NCBI GenBank assembly: GCA_009602725.1 | Contig: WELB01000267.1 | Coordinates: 121,901-137,666 of the forward strand | DNA: 15,766 nucleotides | Origin: Spirogloea muscicola | Lineage: Eukaryota > Streptophyta > Zygnematophyceae > Spirogloeales > Spirogloeaceae | Direction of reading: 5' to 3' | Part shown: positions 8,041 to 15,766 of the stretch, one piece after another | Numbering within the stretch: position 1 is the first letter of the stretch | How the letters are laid out: each line of letters begins with the position of its first letter | Made by a program: the position numbers and the translations under genes | The notes under the pieces: model-generated | Database searches by the model: none | What the model was told of the DNA's origin: nothing | What the model saw: the letters and a program-made list of their open reading frames with translations, nothing else

Positions 8041-9639
8041 TGGATGTGCACTAGGAAGTAGCAGAGGAATAAGGATGAGTAGGAGGCAACTATGAGGTGC
8101 TTCGACAACAAGCACACAAAGCAGGCAGGTCAGCAGCAACTGCTGCATCAGATAGTCTGTGTACATTGGGCTGGCATTGGCAGCTGCAGCTCCAGTGACA
8201 AGTCAGCTTGCATCAATCCAGAAGTAGCGGTGCAAGGTGCCAGTTGCTACAAGGAGGTGCTGAATTGCTCACACATTTGTCACTTTGTGCAACCTCAGCG
8301 ATTATTGCCCCTGCACAATCTTGGTTTGTGTGCCATATTTTTGCTGCTGGAAAGCAGTGAGTATATTTGTCCAACTTTTTGTAGCTTGCGGCTTGAAAAT
8401 GCGGTCTGATCAGCATTTTGTCCAGTATTTGGCTTGCTTGACTCAGTATTCCCTGTGCAATTGTCAGTGCCCCAGGGTCCCTGCCCCTTTTCTGTGGGGT
8501 GTGCTGTGTGCTTGCAACACTGCACTATGATGCGGCAGCAGGGGTTTCTCCTCATCTAACAGGTGGATGGCTGCTGGCTGGACTGACATTATTCAATAAA
8601 GGTGCTGCTACCAGCACGAGCATAGTATTGCTGAAAGCAAGCCGTGGCTTGGGGCTAGCTCAGGCACTCCTCCGGGTGACCCTGACAGAGGGGCAAGGGG
8701 GCAACTGATGATAAAAAAAGTGACAATGTCAGCCATATACAGAAGGGGGCATTGCCATATGTTTGGGCTAAGAAGGCACACCACATCAGCAGAAATATCA
8801 ATTCAGGAGGCTCAGGACTTTTCGATTAACGCAGCAAACCTAGACGAAGCAGCTCAAGCAGGATATAATTGTGCCAGATTTGATGCAGCAGATAAGGCTT
8901 GACCAGCAATTCATCCGAGCAAAGCATGTCTTCCAGGCAAAGTGCTTCTAAGAGCTGGGGCAACATGGGCAGCCGCATACAATAGCACAGACCCACAAGA
9001 TCAGGGGAAGCAAGTAAGCTCCAAGGGAGCCCCTGAATTTCATGAGCACTGAATTCAGCAGCCGAAATCTGGAAGATAAGTCTGCCCACCAGGATACTGG
9101 CGCAAACTTTGAAGCTGTCATTTCTGGCAGGTCCTTTGCCCTTTCTCCTCACCACCCTCACCGCAGGGCAGGAGTAGGAACGGTGTCTGAGCTGATGATG
9201 AGCACCTTTTGCATCATGCGCTGTCCGGCAGCTCCAAGGGATTGCTTTCTAGGCCAGCTGGGTGAAGTCGGAGAAAGACGTCACAGAGCACGGGCTCTCC
9301 TCATGGCCTATAAGCCACTTTGCCTTCCTCCCATATATTGCCTCTCCGCAAGTGCGTCAGAGAAGGGGTCGAAAGAGTCAGCAGAGTCAGCTTTGCACGA
9401 CCTGGGGTGGAAGTGCAAGCATGTTGCTACCGTGTGGACAACAGCAGCGTTGAGTGTGCAGTTTGCACAGGGAGAGAAGCTCTCAAGAGCAGGTCGTGGT
9501 TGTGAAAGCCGGCATATACTCCCATACAAGGTCAAGGGCGAAGCCTCAACACGAGAGCACATATCTCTCAGCAAATCAGTATGGACTCGAGGTGAGGCTC
9601 CCATAGCTGTGTGGTTTGGGCGCCTTTCGGCCCTTAGGA
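8041..9639. other. Intergenic stretch with no recognised gene
   Basis: Downstream of AAR2 and upstream of the next retroelement pieces. Open frames on both strands (for example plus 8092-8409, minus 8826-9161, plus 9042-9806) show no family motif that I know and no convincing exon chain. An AATAAA lies near 8594. I found no TGTAA algal-type poly(A) signal soon after the AAR2 stop. An unrecognised or non-coding transcript cannot be excluded. Confidence 0.4.
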
Positions 9640-9715
9640 CCTCGTTTTTTCTTTCTGGGCTGGCTTTTAACAGCCCCGCCCCCTTTGGACGAGCTATTCC
9701 TATTGATGGCCACTC
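9640..9715 (+). repeat. Retroelement 3' UTR fragment
   Basis: GGACCTCG...TTTCT, then GGGCTGGCTTTTAACAGCCCC at 9657-9677, and GGACGAGC match the hairpin part of the family's 3' UTR. The stem keeps six to seven pairs. No coding tail precedes it, so it is a bare 3' end. Confidence 0.5.
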
Positions 9716-9750
9716 AGTAACGCCCAGGCAGCAGAGAGAGCAGGCTGAGC

Positions 9751-9882
9751 TTGGCTCGTGCCGCTGGGGCGCTCGGCCTGGTGTTGCACACCACCAAGCT
9801 GCGTGAGCGACCGAGGGAGGGGAGAGCGACGGGGACCATCTCCGACTGGCGGCTGCTGACCGAGGGGCCACTGAGCAGTAAA
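9751..9882 (+). mobile_element. Retroelement C-terminal tail fragment (degenerate)
   Basis: The stretch CATCTCCGACTGGCGGCTGC near 9837 matches the SDLRLL codons of the tail at 3411-3444, followed by a worn ...ACTGAG in place of the stop region. The residues before it (LHTTKLRERPREGRA) can be matched loosely to LHLRAGRALAA. Orientation is plus, opposite to the copies immediately downstream. Confidence 0.4.
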
Positions 9883-9965
9883 AGCCGGCCGGCCGCGGTC
9901 TCGACGCTTTCCGGCTCCTCGGGGCCGGGCTCACTCTTACGTGGCCTGCCTCGTCCGCAAGAGAA

Positions 9966-10460
9966 AGTAACTGCTCGCCCATTGAGAATAGGGGCTGGAA
10001 AAGCCAGCCCAAAAAAGAATGAACAGAGTACGAGAAGGGGGCCAGGGGAAGCGCTAAGAAAAACAAGCACACAGAGAAAGAAAGCAGCTACAAATCAGGA
10101 AAGGGCTCGCCCATTGAGGATAGGGGCTGGACAAGCCAGCCCAAAAAAGAATGAACAAAGAACGAGAAGGGGGCCAGAGGAAGCGCTAAGAAACCAAAGC
10201 ACACAAAGAAAGAAAGCAGCTACAAATCACCCAGTAACCTCTGCTAAGCAGCCGCAGAGAAAGGGCTCGCCCATTGAGGCTAGCAGAAAGCGCGGCCAGG
10301 TTGACTGGGGGCTCGGAAAGGCCAGCCCAAAGGAATGGACAAGGGATGGGGGCTGGAAAAGCCAGCCCAAAAAAGAATGACGAAGTCCGAGAAGGGGGCC
10401 AGCGGAAGAGCTAAGAAGAACAAGCACAAAAGGGAAACAAAGAGAGAAAGCGGCTACTCC
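9966..10460 (-). mobile_element. Three head-to-tail inverted copies of the retroelement 3' end
   Basis: Read on the minus strand, each unit is the family 3' UTR. On the plus strand each starts CTCGCCCATTGAG (at 9974, 10106 and 10266; spacings 132 and 160). The hairpin follows (GGGCTGG/CCAGCCC at 9992-10010, 10124-10142 and 10350-10368), then AAGAATGA, GGGGGCCAG, GCGCTAAG and AGCAGCTACAAATCA. The middle unit also holds the reverse complement of the last ~10 coding codons and the stop (about 10216-10255). The third unit has an extra partial stem at 10303-10328. The array ends about 150 bases before the AIRP2-like start codon. Confidence 0.7.
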
Positions 10461-10612
10461 GCAAGCCTCGCCGGCTGGGCAAGACCCGCTTCCTGCTCCC
10501 CGACGACGGGGGTTGGCCACTGGCTGGGTCCGGGCCAAAGGGCAGGGCCCGCGGGCGAGGGGCCCGGCGCCGCCGACGCCGACGCCACCCCGCGCGGCCC
10601 CCAGGCGGCGCC
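10461..10612 (+). promoter_or_regulatory. GC-rich upstream region of the AIRP2-like gene
   Basis: Between the inverted retroelement copies and the start codon lies only ~150 bases, very GC-rich toward the ATG (GCGCCGCCGACGCCGACGCC type). It must hold the 5' UTR and at least part of the core promoter unless transcription begins inside the repeats. No TATA box is visible. Confidence 0.35.
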
Positions 10613-12619
10613 ATGCACGCGGCGGCGCCGCTGCTGGGCCTGGGCCACGCCGCGCGCGCCTTCCGGGACTCGCTCAAGGCGCTCGAGGCCGACGTGCAGC
10701 ACGCCAACACCCTGTGAGCTCCCCACCGCGCCGCTCGAGCCCGCCGTCCCTGCCCCGGTACTCCGCGAGCTGCCCCGGGCCTGGCACCGGATGCCCGGTC
10801 GTACTGGTGGCTCTCAATTGGCGAGCCAAAGGCTGCCGTAGCTGCCGGGTGATGGCCGCCAATTGTCCAGAAAATTGGCGGCCATGCTGTGCTCCAGCTG
10901 ACCTCAGGGGTCCGCAATTCCGTCGCTGGCCAGGGAGACAGGCCTCGAAGTGTAGGCGGGGGGGGCGGAGGGGCTTTGGAGGGGGGGGGGAGAGAGCCGG
11001 GGGGCGTAAAGGAAGGGCAGCGCACGAGCCACGAATTGGCCACTTACAATGACGGAGATATCAATTTCCCAATTGGGACTGACCCAATTGCGCCCGTGAA
11101 GGCTTGTAAGGAGTGCTGCAGCCGCACAACGACTAACTGTTTGCTGCAGTCCGAACCCCGTAACCTCAGCCCGAGTCATCCTTTGGGACTCCGTCAGCTG
11201 CCACACCCCTGCCAGCTGCAGCCCAGGCGGTCTGGCTGGGAAAGTTGCAGGACAGTATTGAAGAATACGAGCTCACAGATGTCGGACTGTTGCATCCCTG
11301 CTCTGGCAGCTTGCCTGACAGCTGCTGTGCTCATCTTCAGGGCCATGGACCACCCTCGGGAGCACCAGGGAGCCCGCCTGCAGATGAGGCTGTCGTACAG
11401 CCCAGCAGCGCACATGTTCCTCTTCCTGGTGCAATGGGCAGACTGCAGCCTAGCTGGGGCCCTGGGCTTGCTGCGAGTCCTCATTCACTATGTATACTTG
11501 GACGGCACAACCACCATGCCCACTCAAGACCGCCGCGCTTCTCTGCACGAGTTTCACGGTGAGTCAAGAGCTTGCTTCTCTTGAGTGCATGTGCGATTGT
11601 ACACAATTTGCCTTGGCCAAGCGTAGCAGCGGCGCTGGTAAATGAGCCCTTTGAAAGCTGTGCATGCTGTGCAAAGCCTGGGTGAACAGACGATTTTTAG
11701 GCTAATTGTCACACTAGTGCTTTTGGCGACTGTACTTAGTGTAATTGCTGTAGGGAACAGTGCACGTAGCTGCGCAGCATACCTCAAATACAACAGTTGG
11801 CATGTCCTGACATGCGCAGCGCTGTTGTAGATCTCAGAATGCTTGCCCACCCGTACACAGCCCTCTCCCTTTGCACATCCCTTTCGAACCGAATCTTCAG
11901 CAGCCCACTGCTGCTGAAAATCTGACTGCTTGATCATTTGGTGGTCTTGACATTGTAAATTGTGCTTTCGATTTTTGGTGGCAGCATACATTTACCCATC
12001 GCTGCAGCAGCTGCAGGGGGGCGTGAGTGAGATTGAGGCCAGGAGGCAGCGAGCTGTGTGCCAGGAGCGATATACGAGGAGGCCACGGGAGTTCAAGCTG
12101 TCCTGCGAGGTGTCAGAGCTAGACAGGGAGTTGGAGACAGAGTGTGGTATCTGCATGGAGAACGCCATAGAATGACATAGCCCTACCAAGGTGCAACCAC
12201 GCCATGTGCATAAAGTGCTACAGAGACTGGTGAGTGTTTGGCCCGACAATGGCACTTGTACCCTAGTGGCTGATTACAGCAGAAGAGCGGGCATGCAGCA
12301 AATAGCACAAGAGCCACACAGCAATGTCATGTAAAGGCCTTCTGTGTGGTGCTGATTGTGCAGCCAGTGCCACACTGAGAAGAAGGATTTTTCTGTGCAA
12401 TCTTGCAGGAGATCACGATCTGAGTCGTGCCCATTTTGCCGAGACAGCCTAAAACGGGTGGGCTCCAGAGATTTGTGGCAGCTCATGAATGCAGACGATG
12501 TCAAGGACACAGCACAGCTAGTGAGGGAGGACGTCCTCCGATTGTTCACCTATGTGAGCAAACTCCCAACTGTGTTTTCCGACAGTGTACTTGCAGCTTA
12601 TGATGCACATCTCAAATAG
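10613..12619 (+). CDS. AIRP2: AIRP2-like C3HC4 RING E3 ubiquitin ligase, 4 exons, frame-broken in the RING
   Basis: Exons 10613-10713, 11341-11558, 11985-12229 and 12409-12619. Plant AIRP2 is a cytosolic RING E3 ligase in abscisic acid and drought signalling; the algal role is unknown. Seen: FRDSLKALEADVQHANTL (17-34), the helical family core with LQMRLSYSPAAHMFLFLVQW and LAGALGLLRVLIHYVYLDG, then the RING. Cysteines CGIC sit at about 160/163, CNHAMCIKC at 176-184 and CPFC at 195/198, followed by RDSLKRV and a conserved tail to 257 residues. All four splice junctions keep the frame. However, exon 3 has one extra base (modulo three) between 12165 and 12182: frame 0 meets TGA at 12173-12175, while LPRCNHAMC reads in the next frame. 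As written, the protein would stop after the first two RING cysteines. This may be a real lesion or a sequence error; the rest is intact. Confidence 0.9.
10852..10885. repeat. 13-bp perfect inverted repeat in AIRP2 intron 1
   Basis: ATGGCCGCCAATT (10852-10864) and AATTGGCGGCCAT (10873-10885) are exact reverse complements around an 8-base loop. AATTGG-type motifs recur nearby (10815, 11035, 11068), so it may be the core of a small palindromic insertion. Function unknown. Confidence 0.6.
10956..11006 (+). promoter_or_regulatory. G-rich tract with G-quadruplex potential in AIRP2 intron 1
   Basis: Four or more runs of at least four G occur within 50 bases on the coding strand, including one run of about eleven, separated by short loops. 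Such a pattern can form a quadruplex in DNA or in the pre-mRNA. It is also a typical site of sequencing length error. Confidence 0.5.
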
Positions 12620-12703
12620 GCCTGTAGCCTTGTTGTACTTCTTGTTCACAGGACACTCGAGCAGACTTGGGTGCACCATAGTCACACAAGGTGTCCAATT
12701 GAA

Positions 12704-12708
12704 TGTAA
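12704..12708 (+). terminator. Candidate TGTAA poly(A) signal for the AIRP2-like gene
   Basis: TGTAA is the usual chlorophyte poly(A) motif and lies at a plausible distance after the stop at 12619. The assignment rests on position alone. Confidence 0.35.
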
Positions 12709-12790
12709 GAGTTGGGCTCTGGCTGAATTCGCCACTTCAGTAGTGGCTCAGTCATTCTCATTGTACAGTAGCACCCGGCTCCTCTAGCTA

Positions 12791-12795
12791 TTACA
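12791..12795 (-). terminator. Candidate TGTAA poly(A) signal for KAS III
   Basis: TTACA on the plus strand gives TGTAA on the minus strand, about 465 bases after the KAS III stop at 13259. The long 3' UTR this implies is ordinary for green algae. Positional inference only. Confidence 0.3.
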
Positions 12796-13230
12796 TGCCA
12801 GATATTACTGGCCAAGCTCACAACATGTACAGCATCTTCTGTACCCATCATATGCTGCCTATACCTTTCAAGATTATGTCATAATGCCACATGCTACTGG
12901 CACTGCACGGAATGCAAACAGCGCGGGTCCATCAGCTACAAGCTCATCTAACAGCACCACCTATCATGGGTTTGCTTTGGACGCAGAATGTCGTGAGGAA
13001 CTGCCTGGAGACTAAGTAGCAGATTGAATGAGGTCGTCTTGTCAAGCTGATTAAGTAACAAAGACTATCATCCTCATTGTGGCCAGCGAGGGAAGCATGA
13101 CATCACTCTGCTGGCCAGTCTGGTCTGTGTTCTCATGTCATCCACAATGTAGGACGTTGTATCAACAATGGGGGCAGTATGTAAGACCACAAAATGTTGG
13201 CTGCCTGCCCCACTCTCATCCAGTGCACGC

Positions 13231-13258
13231 AACACTGAGAGGTCAGCCTCTCAGTGTT
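13231..13258 (-). promoter_or_regulatory. 12-bp hairpin immediately after the KAS III stop codon
   Basis: AACACTGAGAGG (13231-13242) and CCTCTCAGTGTT (13247-13258) are perfect reverse complements with a 4-base loop. On the minus strand the stem starts at the very next base after the TGA (13261-13259). It would fold in the KAS III mRNA; a role in termination, stability or translation is inferred only. Confidence 0.6.
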
Positions 13259-15451
13259 TCATTGCCTGGGTCCATCCCACCGAACAATTGCTGAAGCCCA
13301 GGTGAGCCCAGCTCCAAAGCCAGCTGTAGCAACCACGTGCCCAGGCTGCACGGCATGTCTGCGGACAGCCTCATCTAAAGCCAATGGTATGGATGCTGCA
13401 CTAGTGTTGCCGTAGTTGGCAAGGTTCGAGATCACTTTGGCTGGGTCCAGATTCATCTTCTCTGCGACTGAATCCAATATCCTCTGGTTTGCCTGCAGCT
13501 CATGAGTAATGGAATGGAATCAGTAGCCCATGAGACCTGATTGACATGTGCTGCAGTTCACAGCAGCCCCAAGTGTAATGGGGCATTGCAGGCATGCCAT
13601 GAAGGGCCCCCAAAATGGGAGACCTCGGCGTTGAACGTACTGCGAGAGCTGTCGCTGCGCGCCACAAAGCTGCCGAGGACTGGCGTGCTCATGCCTCTTC
13701 GATGGAGCTATCAATCTATCATTCTAGCAGCTTGTTCATTCCAGTATCTCCTTGTGATCTACCTGATGAAGTAGCAGCCAGTCAACCTCAGCTGCTGTGA
13801 GGCCCGCTTCCTCCATGGCCCCTTGCACGACCTTCATTGAGGGCAGCAAATTTGAACGTCAGCAACTGCACGAGACCCGGTGGTATTGCAACAGGCAATA
13901 GCGAACCAGCGCAGGAACTTCATGCTCACTTGGGGAACCGCTTTCACGGCAAAGCGGAAGACCTCCTTGCCATTCATGTATATGTAGTTCGGATTGGCCT
14001 TGGTAGGAAGCTTTCCTGTGGCAGCTCCATTCTCACTGTCCGTGTGACTTGAGACCCCCACGCAAGCATGTAAGTGCCTGCATCAGAATGTTTCCAAGGA
14101 GCGGAGCGGATCAGAAGGCACTGTGGGCACAGCCTGGAGAGACATTGACCAACAAGATGCCCTCGTCCTGTCAGAGCTGCTCTTCACAGTTGACGACACT
14201 CATCACTGCCACAGCAAGCGGCATTGACATGTACCTCCCTCCTTGCCCGTCACTGCGGAGATCAAAGCCCAGCAGCGCATCCTTCTCTCCATCCGCACAC
14301 GCCTGCAATATGACACACTTGGGTCTCACCCGCAGCAGGGTGAGCAGAGCACAAACTTCAGGACAAGGAATGACTATGATGCCGCTATCTGGATATGCAC
14401 AGGTACAAGGGTTTACTGGCGGTTTGATTGCAAGGCTACTGAGAACCAAGGACGGCACCTGGAGGACCAGCGCTCCAGCGCCATCGCCAAAGAGGATGCA
14501 AGTGCCCCGATCTGTCCAATCGACGTATCTTGAGAGCGAATCCGCGCCAATGAGCAGGACGTTCTCAAAACCTCCCCCTGGAGCAGTCCACTCTAGAGTG
14601 AGGCATCACTGCTGAGCACTTACTTCTGCGGTACATATCAAGCAGGCCTTCCTGCTGGTTTCAGGGGCCGTAACTTCGTGACAAATGCCAGGCACTTCAG
14701 GAGGACACACAGCGCACAGCACCTAATGTAGCTGGATCAGAGCGATGAGCAAGGCAGAGGAGAGCAGCCGCCACAAAGGGGACGCAATGGGTACCCTGGA
14801 TGAAGCGGCTGGCTGTGACCAGTCCAAGCACAAAGCCACTGCAGGCAGCAGTCAGGTCGAAGGCCACTGCTCGCCCAGGCTTGCAGCCAATCGCGGCCTG
14901 AACCTGCAGCCGTATGCACAATGGACACGGCCTGCCGCTTCATCCCAGTCTCAAGGACCTGGGGCTGTCTGGGAGCCTCAGACTCGCCCCTTGCCGCAGG
15001 CTGGCCGCGGTGAAGCAGCAGGTCGGCATGGGTGTCTCGGAAGGGCTCCTGACCTGGCAAGCCCCGCCGAAGATGTCCTCCGGTGTGGAAGTGCAAAAGA
15101 GCAGCAGGTCGATTTCGTCGGGTCTAACGTTGGCCATCTCCAGGGCCTTCCGCGAAGCCTCGACAGCCAACGACGAGAGTGACTCTCCCTCTGCAAGGCC
15201 AATCGCTCTCAGTCTGAGGACGCCCCTTGCTGGGCGCGGGCACCCGGCCCTGCCGAGCTGCAGCTGAGGATGACAGGAGAGTGCGAGGGATGTGTGGCAG
15301 ACCGGAGAGCACCCTGCGGGCCCGGATGCCCGTGCGCGTCGAGATCCACTCGTCGTTGGTGTTCACATAGCGCGACAGCTCGTCGTTGGAGATGGACCGC
15401 TGTGGCACTGCGGAGCCGCTGCCGGCCAGGCGGCAGCCCCGCCCCAGCTTC
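13259..15451 (-). CDS. KAS3: 3-ketoacyl-ACP synthase III (KAS III, FabH type), plastid; 5' end unresolved
   Basis: KAS III condenses acetyl-CoA with malonyl-ACP to start plastid type II fatty acid synthesis. Exons in transcript order: 15451-15303, 15190-15054, 14903-14795, 14577-14459, 14302-14235, 14077-13930, 13831-13763, 13492-13259; all phases match and give 343 residues from the first exon seen. Motifs: [14 protein letters not shown] and [35 protein letters not shown] with the catalytic Cys at 14843-14841; [55 protein letters not shown] with the catalytic His at 13768-13766, its motif split by the last intron; [18 protein letters not shown] with the catalytic Asn at 13408-13406; and [14 protein letters not shown] at the end. 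The triad and the overall length of the mature enzyme are intact. The start codon and transit peptide are not identified: an acceptor-like CACAG at 15452 suggests a further upstream exon. Confidence 0.95.
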
Positions 15452-15766
15452 CTGTGACGATGACACGCAAGACCGGCCCGCCGGCAGAGCCAGCTCAGTC
15501 CACGGCCCTCGAAGCGGGGGCCTGACGCAGCGAGCCTGTCCTGGCGAGCATCAGCCGCGCCTGGCTGCAGCCGCTGCCGCGCCTCCGCCAGCTCCGCGGC
15601 GAGCCACGATGGACGGTGCCCGGCGAGAGGTGCACCGCGAAGCGTCTGGCCAGCTGCCGGGCGGGCTCACGGCACGCCGCGAGCCGGATGCCCGGTGCTG
15701 GCCGGCCGCTTCCGGAGGAGGAGGCGACCTGGGGCGTGGGGCGGGAGCGGGGCGGCCGCCGGGCGC
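15452..15766 (-). other. GC-rich region upstream of the first recognised KAS III exon
   Basis: In the KAS III frame the minus strand stays open from 15451 up to a TGA near 15670, but contains no ATG. The only minus-strand ATG (15551-15549) opens an 18-codon frame with basic, Ser/Ala-rich residues like a transit peptide start. It ends in TGA, and I found no splice donor that joins it in phase to 15451. The start probably lies beyond the window, or is within this GC-rich stretch under a splice pattern I cannot fix. Confidence 0.4.

Larger units (their letters stand above)
12620..13230. other. Spacer between convergent AIRP2-like and KAS III genes
   Basis: No gene recognised. Green algae commonly use TGTAA for polyadenylation. 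The plus strand has TGTAA at 12704-12708, 85 bases after the AIRP2-like stop; the minus strand has TGTAA at 12795-12791, about 465 bases after the KAS III stop. If both are used, the two transcripts would end within about 100 bases of each other. Small open frames here have no family signature. Confidence 0.4.

Noticed and set aside
9042-9806. 254-codon plus-strand open frame
   Set aside because: It runs into retroelement 3' UTR sequence at 9640, overlaps an equally long minus-strand frame, and has no family motif; probably chance in GC-rich DNA.
9308-10072. 254-codon minus-strand open frame
   Set aside because: Its first ~30 codons are retroelement 3' UTR (the same peptide arises at 3472), and the remainder has no motif.
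9966-10460. CRISPR-like array
   Set aside because: Units are 130-160 bases with diverged copies and no short regular spacers; they are retroelement 3' ends in a eukaryotic genome.
10411-11043. 210-codon minus-strand open frame
   Set aside because: It lies opposite the first AIRP2-like exon and the G-rich intron; the GC-rich shadow frame explains its length.
11560-11984. Coding frames at 11554-11991 (minus) and 11642-11830 (plus)
   Set aside because: They lie within AIRP2-like intron 2, whose donor and acceptor join the conserved EFH-AYIYPSL residues exactly.
12140-12185. Tiny intron repairing the RING frame
   Set aside because: No GT..AG pair of credible size fits; the only short candidate would remove zinc-binding cysteines.
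12158-12230. Recoding of TGA (alternative genetic code or selenocysteine) in the RING
   Set aside because: Reading through TGA does not help: the second half of the RING is in a different frame, and TGA/TAG serve as normal stops elsewhere in these genes.

Overview
This window is nuclear DNA of a green alga (chlorophyte lineage, perhaps a trebouxiophyte; species not resolvable by eye). It carries three intron-rich genes whose spliced proteins look plant-like, with GT..AG introns of about 100-630 bases. One of the three is a plastid fatty-acid enzyme. I read the exons by hand, using splice consensus, reading-frame continuity and recalled family motifs; no alignment was run.

Layout: (1) 1-4035 is a graveyard of 3'-terminal fragments of one retroelement family. 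It includes a 1.6-kb decayed copy (about 100-1738) running from the region after the reverse transcriptase, through a Cys/His knuckle, to a PD-(D/E)xK-like domain. Several shorter tails each end with the peptide SDLxxLxRGY-stop and a 3' UTR containing a GGGCTGG/CCAGCCC hairpin. (2) 4516-8040, plus strand, is a complete 13-exon gene for the U5 snRNP assembly factor AAR2 (424 residues). (3) 8041-9640 has no recognisable gene. (4) 9640-10460 holds more retroelement tails, including three head-to-tail copies in inverted orientation. (5) 10613-12619, plus strand, is a 4-exon RING-type E3 ubiquitin ligase like plant AIRP2; it carries one extra nucleotide (modulo three) inside the RING. (6) 13259-15451, minus strand, has eight exons of 3-ketoacyl-ACP synthase III (KAS III), lacking only the start codon and transit peptide, which are unresolved or lie beyond the window. 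AIRP2 and KAS III converge on a 640-base spacer.

The three genes have unrelated jobs (spliceosome assembly, ubiquitination, plastid fatty acid initiation) and do not form an operon or pathway. The most interesting signals are structural. A 12-bp perfect hairpin buries the 5' splice site of AAR2 intron 9. Another 12-bp perfect hairpin starts at the base right after the KAS III stop codon. The retroelement 3' hairpin recurs in about ten copies with substitutions that keep pairing. The RING domain is frame-broken in an otherwise intact gene. I saw no CRISPR array, rRNA, tRNA or bacterial-type defence locus.
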